From positions 1 to 37,266 of the forward strand of contig JAJYXW010000130.1 in the NCBI GenBank assembly GCA_021801525.1: a DNA stretch of 37,266 bases, in the 5' to 3' direction. Numbering within the stretch: position 1 is the stretch's first letter; each line of letters begins with the position of its first letter. The stretch comes from Actinomycetes bacterium (GTDB taxonomy: Bacteria > Actinomycetota > Acidimicrobiia > Acidimicrobiales > JAJYXR01). The position numbers and the translations under genes are program-made. Of the stretch, positions 29,547 to 37,266 are shown one piece after another. The notes beneath the pieces were generated by a model, which saw nothing but the letters and a program-made list of their open reading frames with translations, was not told the DNA's origin and made no database searches.

Positions 29547-31580
29547 TCATTGGGTGTAAAGGTTGACCGCGGTGCCCTCCTGCACCCACTGCCCGCTCTG
29601 GGGGGTACTGTAGAACACGCGGCCCCCGGCGGGTCCGTACACGTTGCCGGCAACGAGGTGAACCCCTTGGAGGGCCGCGACGGCCTCTGGAACGCTGTCG
29701 TAGGCGAGGCTGGGGACCTGCGCCATCGGCGGTCCAAGTGACACTACGACCTGCACGGTCGATCCCCACGTTGCCGTGGTCGACGGGCTCCACGAGATCA
29801 CCTGGCCATCCTGAACGCTCGTCGAGTACTCCTTGGTGCAGGATCCGGCGAGGTGAGCCGAGGCGAGGAGGGCCTTTGCCGCGGCGCAGTCCGTTCCACT
29901 CAGGTCCGGCACGCTCACCGACGGAAGCCCGGAGGACACGACGACCGCCACAGTGGATCCCCACAGCGCGCTCCGATCGGGGCTTACGGATATGATCCCC
30001 CCCTCGGGCACGCTCGTGGAGTGCGCCTTCGTGCAGCTCGCGACGAGGTGCGCCCGGGCAAGCGCTGCTCTCATGGCAGCGCAGCCCGACAAGCCCGTAA
30101 GCGACGGCACCTTCACCGGCGGCGGTCCGAGCGAGACGACAACGTGCACGACGCTGCCCTGCTTCAGGGTGGACCTGGGGCCAGGCCGTTGAGACGCGAC
30201 GTCGCCTGCCTTGACAGAGACGTCGTAGCGACGCGCTGCTACATCGAGCACCAGGTGCTCGGCACGAAGCCTTCGGGCTGCGCTGACCGCGCTCAGGCCC
30301 GTGAGCCGAGGCACCTGACGGCTCGGCACGAAAACCTGCAGCCGGATCGCCACATAGGTCCCCCCGGCGCCGAGCAGACCGGCTGCCACCAGGGCCACGG
30401 CCAGCACCCACGGCCAGCGCCGGCGTCGCCGCGCAGCTCCATGGCCAACGCGCGCACCGGCATGGCCGGCCACGGCCTGACGGGCATCGGGCACTGCCTG
30501 ACGGGCATTGGCCTCAGAGGCACGGTGCGCGCCACCACCCGGCCCAGTGCCACCATACGGCCCAGCACTTCCCCCCATCCCGACACCGCCACCTGGCCGC
30601 GCACTTTCACCGAGACCGGTGTTTCCGCCCGGCTCGGGGCCCGTGCCTGGCCCTACGCCCGTTCCTGGCGGGCCGCCTAGTGAGGTTTCATTCCCATCCC
30701 CGGCTGCCCGGCGCGAGCCGGCACCTCGCCCCAGGGTAGGGATTGGCTCTGGCGGGCTCAGCTGAGCCGCGATCTCTTTCAACGCGTTCCCCATGGTTGC
30801 GGCACTGGGGCGCAGCGACGCGTCGGGGTCGGCGGCCCTCACGAGCACGGGCCAGAGCGCGCCGAGCTCGGGGCTCTCCTCGATGAAGGCCCCGACTCTC
30901 GCCATGAGGGTAGCGATCGCCGTGTCCGCTGAGAACGGCACGCTCCCGGTCAGCGCTTCGTAGAGCACCAACGCCAGGGAGTACACGTCGGCTTTCGCGT
31001 CGAGGCTCCGGCCCTCGACCTGCTCGGGAGAGGCATAGCGAGCAGTGCCGATGAAAGCACCTGCCGGCTCGGTCCACGCAGCCTCTGCCAGCGCCCTGGC
31101 CAGCCCGAAGTCGGCAACACGCAGGCGTCCCTCCTCGTCGAAGAGGAGGTTCGCCGGCTTCACGTCACGGTGAACGAACCCCCTGGAATGGGCGTAGGCG
31201 AGTGCCTCACAAGCCTCGATCCCCATCTTCGCCGCCTGCGGGACGTCCAGCAGCGTGCCTGCGTCGAGGACGTCGCGCAGCGATCCGCCCCCGAGATGCT
31301 CGAGCACGAGGAACGGCTCCCCGCCGTCCTCTCCCCAATCGAAGACCGCGAGCACGTGCGGGTGGTGAAGAGCTGCCGCTGCCTGAGCCTCCGCTCGGAA
31401 CCTCCGCAGGAACGAGCCATCGGCCGCGAGGGCCGGATGGAGCACCTTGACAGCCACCTGGCGACGAAGCGCCACGTCCCAGGCGGAGAACACCTGGGCA
31501 GATGCCCCGCTGCCCAACGCGCTCTCGATCCTGTAGCGATCTGCGAGGACGCGGCCTATGGATCCTGTTGTTATCGACAT
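29547..31580 (-). CDS. pknB: PASTA-domain Ser/Thr protein kinase (PknB-like)
   Basis: 677 aa from ATG 31580. The kinase domain covers ~15-272: Gly-rich loop GSGASAQV (23-30), Lys45 (VAVKVLHP), HRDVKPANLL with D139, DFG at 157-159, and activation loop ending ASPEQ. A Gly/Pro-rich linker (~282-355) and a basic stretch (RRRRR) lead to one transmembrane helix (~389-411). Four PASTA repeats follow outside (~422-677), each ending VVVSLGPP or similar; these bind muropeptides or lipid II in known PknB proteins. PASTA 2 and 3 each hold a Cys pair (SGCAAM/VASCTK and TDCAAA/GSCTK), probably disulfides. Usual neighbours such as pbpA, rodA and pstP are absent; it lies between ligA and the SDR gene. Confidence 0.93.
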   Translation of the reverse strand: MSITTGSIGRVLADRYRIESALGSGASAQVFSAWDVALRRQVAVKVLHPALAADGSFLRRFRAEAQAAAALHHPHVLAVFDWGEDGGEPFLVLEHLGGGSLRDVLDAGTLLDVPQAAKMGIEACEALAYAHSRGFVHRDVKPANLLFDEEGRLRVADFGLARALAEAAWTEPAGAFIGTARYASPEQVEGRSLDAKADVYSLALVLYEALTGSVPFSADTAIATLMARVGAFIEESPELGALWPVLVRAADPDASLRPSAATMGNALKEIAAQLSPPEPIPTLGRGAGSRRAAGDGNETSLGGPPGTGVGPGTGPEPGGNTGLGESARPGGGVGMGGSAGPYGGTGPGGGAHRASEANARQAVPDARQAVAGHAGARVGHGAARRRRRWPWVLAVALVAAGLLGAGGTYVAIRLQVFVPSRQVPRLTGLSAVSAARRLRAEHLVLDVAARRYDVSVKAGDVASQRPGPRSTLKQGSVVHVVVSLGPPPVKVPSLTGLSGCAAMRAALARAHLVASCTKAHSTSVPEGGIISVSPDRSALWGSTVAVVVSSGLPSVSVPDLSGTDCAAAKALLASAHLAGSCTKEYSTSVQDGQVISWSPSTTATWGSTVQVVVSLGPPMAQVPSLAYDSVPEAVAALQGVHLVAGNVYGPAGGRVFYSTPQSGQWVQEGTAVNLYTQ

Positions 31581-31690
31581 TTGTCCGCAACCAGGCTACC
31601 GCCACCGGTACGTCCCGAGGTGGAGCCGGCTCGCCGGTTCACCAGGCACCGGAACCCAGTAGCCGGGTCCCGGCCACCGGAGATGCCTCC

Positions 31691-35171
<3,481 letters not shown>

Positions 35172-35174
35172 AGG

Positions 35175-35272
35175 CTAGTGCTCCGTCCCGGAAGTACCAC
35201 GCACGCTCGCCGGCCAGATGACGCCCCTGGCTCGCCGATCACATTCACGTTACTTCCGGGACGGAGCACTAG
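35175..35272. mobile_element. MITE-like element with perfect terminal inverted repeats
   Basis: Bases 35175-35196 and 35251-35272 are perfect 22-bp inverted repeats around a 54-bp core. The outer four bases are CTAG on each side, which is self-complementary and could be a target-site duplication. That leaves an 18-bp terminal repeat (tgctccgtcccggaagta) on a 90-bp element (35179-35268). Some IS5-family elements target CTAG-like sites. The element has no ORF and lies 4 bp upstream of the mnmA GTG, so the mnmA promoter must be in or beyond it. It could instead be a strong hairpin unrelated to transposition. No second copy was seen in the window. Confidence 0.6.
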
Positions 35273-35334
35273 ACGCGCCCGAGCTCGGACTTGCCCAGGC
35301 GCCCGCCCCGACCGGACGCCGTATGCCTTGGCAT

Positions 35335-35400
35335 CTCCTGATAGCAATCTATGTCCTGCTGCACTTCCTATAGTTTTATATCGTTGTCTGTGGCTTGCCC
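35335..35400 (+). promoter_or_regulatory. AT-rich promoter-like stretch upstream of the diguanylate cyclase
   Basis: This ~60-bp stretch is markedly AT-rich for the window. It contains TATAGT (35369-35374) followed by TTTATAT and is flanked by ATGCC-tt-GGCAT (35323-35334). A second palindrome, CCAATATTGG, lies at 35453-35462. No good -35 pairs with TATAGT, so only the region is called. The rest of the 380-bp non-coding gap from 35172 to 35551 holds the MITE-like element and about 150 bp of untranslated leader without a recognised riboswitch. Confidence 0.4.
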
Positions 35401-35551
35401 TGATGCCTCCGGCAGCAGCGTGCCGGTTATGAGGCGGAGATGTGTGAGCAAGCCAATATTGGTGCTGGCGCGCGTGCGACATGAGCGCGAAGATGGTTAC
35501 GTACGGCGCTAAAGTTGCGGAGGGCGACAACAACACGGGAGGAAGAGGCTC

Positions 35552-37266
35552 ATGGAGCCCAACCCGCGGGACGGCTTGCAACCGGGCGGCGGCGGGAACA
35601 GCGACGAAAGGGACGACGCCGTCCGCGCTTGGTACGCGCGCTGCGCCGAGCGGGGCGTAACCATCGACCACACTACGCAGGCCGAGGAGCTGGTTGCCGC
35701 GGCGAGCCAGGCGGCAACGCTTGGAGCCCCGACGGTCAGGCTCGCGGCTGCCGCCCGAGAGTGGGGAAGCCGCGCCATCTCGCCGGTCGGCGTCCTCATG
35801 GCGCTCAACTGCCTGCGCGACACTCTTGGCAAGCGGTACTCCGCGTCCTCGTCGCACCTCGACCTCGTCGCCGAGCAGATGACCTTGGAAGCCGTGCGCG
35901 CCGTGTCCGCGTCTCTGAGCGAAGCCGCCCGGACCGACCCACTCACCGGTTGCTCGAACCGCCGAGTGCTCGACGAGGACATGGCACGGGCCGTCGCCGG
36001 AGCCCGGCGATCCGGCCTCGACGTGGCGGTGGCCGCCATCGACCTCGACGGCCTGAAGGCACTGAACGACACCGGCGGGCATGCCGCAGGGGATGCCGCT
36101 CTCTTAGGGCTTGTGGACGCTCTCAGGAGCTCCCTTCGGGACACCGACAGCATCTACCGGACAGGTGGAGACGAGTTCGTCGTCCTGGCTCCCTTCGCAA
36201 GCGCGCAAGGAGCCACCGAGCTCATGCACCGTGCCCAAGCCCACCCGGGAGCACCGTCGTTCAGCTGGGGGGTAGCGAGCCTGTCCACGCTCTCCGGCGA
36301 CCAGGCCGGTACCGTCGGGGCTGGCGCCCTGCTGCTGGCTGCCGACGAGGACCTCTACAGGCGTAGGCGGGCAGAGCGGCTCGGAAAGGTGGCTGCAAAG
36401 AGGCGGCGGCGCTCCGCAATGGCGTCGGCCGCCGCGGCGTCGGCCGTAGGCGCGGCCGCGCTGGCGGTGGCGGTGGCGAGCACCGGCTCCGGACCCGCCG
36501 CACCCGGAATCCTCCACGCTCTCGGCGCGAAGCGCTTCGGGAGCAAGCACCTCACGGGCTCTGGCCACTTGCTCCAGCCCGGTGGCTTCTCGAACCCGAG
36601 CACCGCTGTCACGCCTCAGGGCACGCTCGAGCCAGCAGCCGGCGGCGCTAACGCCGGGACGGTCAGGACGGTCACCGGCTCTCACGCCAACGCGGCCGGG
36701 GCCACCAGCAGTGAGCAGGGCACGCTCGCAGTAGACGAGGTACCAGCCGGCTCCTCCAGGGCCGGGCGCAGCAAAGTGAGCGCGGGGACACCGAGCACGG
36801 TTCCGGCAGGCAACGTCCCTCCTGCGCCCCATCCGGCAAGCCCAGCAGGCCCTGGCACTGGCGCTCCTCCTGGCGCTCCCTCGCCGAGCGCGGGTAACGG
36901 GTCCTCCGGCGAAGGGCAGCAGCCTGCATCGCACCCAGACAAGGCCAAGCAGCCCGAACACGCCTCTGGCAATCGCAAGCAGGCGCAACCGGTCATGGCC
37001 GCCAAACCCAAGGGCGGGTCGAAGGACAGCTTGGGCAAGGGCGGATCGAAGGACGCCTCCGGCAAGGGCGGCACCTCCTCGACGACCACCAACGCACCAG
37101 TCGTCACGATCCTCGCCGACAACCAACTACTGCACCTGCTGCCGAGTGAGTCACTCAGGGAAGTCCAGTCGATGGCGAGCCAGGTCGCGTCGAGTGCCGT
37201 TGGGTCGGTGGCACACCTCCTCGGGCCTCTCGTGCCAACAGCGCACCGGGGGGATCTCGGGAGCCG
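35552..37266 (+). CDS. GGDEF diguanylate cyclase with membrane anchor and exported low-complexity tail (runs off right edge)
   Basis: The frame is open from ATG 35552 to the window end (571 codons, no stop). GGAGGAAGAGG lies just upstream. An N-terminal helical region (~1-130) has no recognised sensor domain. The GGDEF domain (~131-270) has TDPLTGCSNRRVLDED, AIDLDGLKALNDTGGHAAGD and an intact YRTGGDEFVVL active site. RDTD, five residues before GGDEF, fits the c-di-GMP inhibitory I-site. A basic stretch (AAKRRRRS) and one hydrophobic helix (~290-310) follow. More than 240 Gly/Ser/Pro/Lys-rich residues then run to the edge. It should make c-di-GMP from GTP. The catalytic domain before, and a long presumably external tail after, the membrane helix is an unusual order. 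Confidence 0.88.
   Translation, partial: MEPNPRDGLQPGGGGNSDERDDAVRAWYARCAERGVTIDHTTQAEELVAAASQAATLGAPTVRLAAAAREWGSRAISPVGVLMALNCLRDTLGKRYSASSSHLDLVAEQMTLEAVRAVSASLSEAARTDPLTGCSNRRVLDEDMARAVAGARRSGLDVAVAAIDLDGLKALNDTGGHAAGDAALLGLVDALRSSLRDTDSIYRTGGDEFVVLAPFASAQGATELMHRAQAHPGAPSFSWGVASLSTLSGDQAGTVGAGALLLAADEDLYRRRRAERLGKVAAKRRRRSAMASAAAASAVGAAALAVAVASTGSGPAAPGILHALGAKRFGSKHLTGSGHLLQPGGFSNPSTAVTPQGTLEPAAGGANAGTVRTVTGSHANAAGATSSEQGTLAVDEVPAGSSRAGRSKVSAGTPSTVPAGNVPPAPHPASPAGPGTGAPPGAPSPSAGNGSSGEGQQPASHPDKAKQPEHASGNRKQAQPVMAAKPKGGSKDSLGKGGSKDASGKGGTSSTTTNAPVVTILADNQLLHLLPSESLREVQSMASQVASSAVGSVAHLLGPLVPTAHRGDLGS

Noticed and set aside
35400..35551. c-di-GMP riboswitch upstream of the GGDEF gene
   Set aside because: The conserved GEMM core and tetraloop arrangement could not be found by eye.

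Overview
The window is about 70% GC by eye, with dense head-to-tail operons, GTGA/ATGA stop-start overlaps, a mycobacterial-type SerC, a PASTA-domain Ser/Thr kinase, an AfsR-like BTAD regulator and an ECF sigma/anti-sigma pair. This indicates an actinobacterium (Actinomycetota). An Acidimicrobiia-like lineage is possible but is only a guess. Most of the DNA is chromosomal housekeeping sequence, and the accessory material sits at the two ends.

Layout, left to right. (1) Positions 1-8630 are accessory. The 5' part of a secreted L-type-lectin/DUF11-like surface protein runs off the left edge on the minus strand. A BTAD/NB-ARC/TPR regulator is transcribed divergently from it, and four heptamers at exact 11-bp spacing, a SARP-type operator, lie between the two genes. 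A small membrane protein, a DUF4349 protein, and an orphan protein with the N-terminal LLxLQRxAGNxAV tag seen in extracellular contractile injection system cargo follow. (2) Positions 8847-14722 carry aspC-serA-ECF sigma-anti-sigma (minus) and divergent serC (plus). SerA and SerC make the first two steps of serine synthesis. (3) Positions 14760-22079 carry ilvD, then an ilvL leader-peptide attenuator, then ilvB-ilvN-ilvC-typA, all minus strand. Together the ilv genes cover the common isoleucine/valine pathway. (4) Positions 22183-26346 carry an alpha/beta hydrolase followed by gatC-gatA-gatB, the Asp-/Glu-tRNA amidotransferase, with overlapping genes. (5) Positions 26613-29510 carry an SCP2 lipid-binding protein (plus), an MFS exporter and an SDR oxidoreductase. 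(6) Positions 29547-35171 carry mnmA-ligA-pknB (minus). (7) From 35175 to the right edge there is a MITE-like element beside mnmA, an AT-rich promoter-like stretch, and a diguanylate cyclase with an unusual exported tail that runs off the window.

Two real genes are open at the window edges (1-1545 minus and 35552-37266 plus). A 16-codon leader-peptide gene is hidden at 20140-20190. Short tandem repeats are unusually common. Periods inside genes are multiples of three, while two arrays in non-coding gaps have periods of 17 and 31 bp.

The most interesting candidates are the SARP-box/regulator/lectin module, the orphan injection-system-like effector beside an ECF sigma/anti-sigma pair, the intact (probably leaderless) ilvB attenuator, and the MITE-like element abutting mnmA. 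No tRNA, rRNA, CRISPR array, transposase or contractile-injection apparatus gene was recognised.
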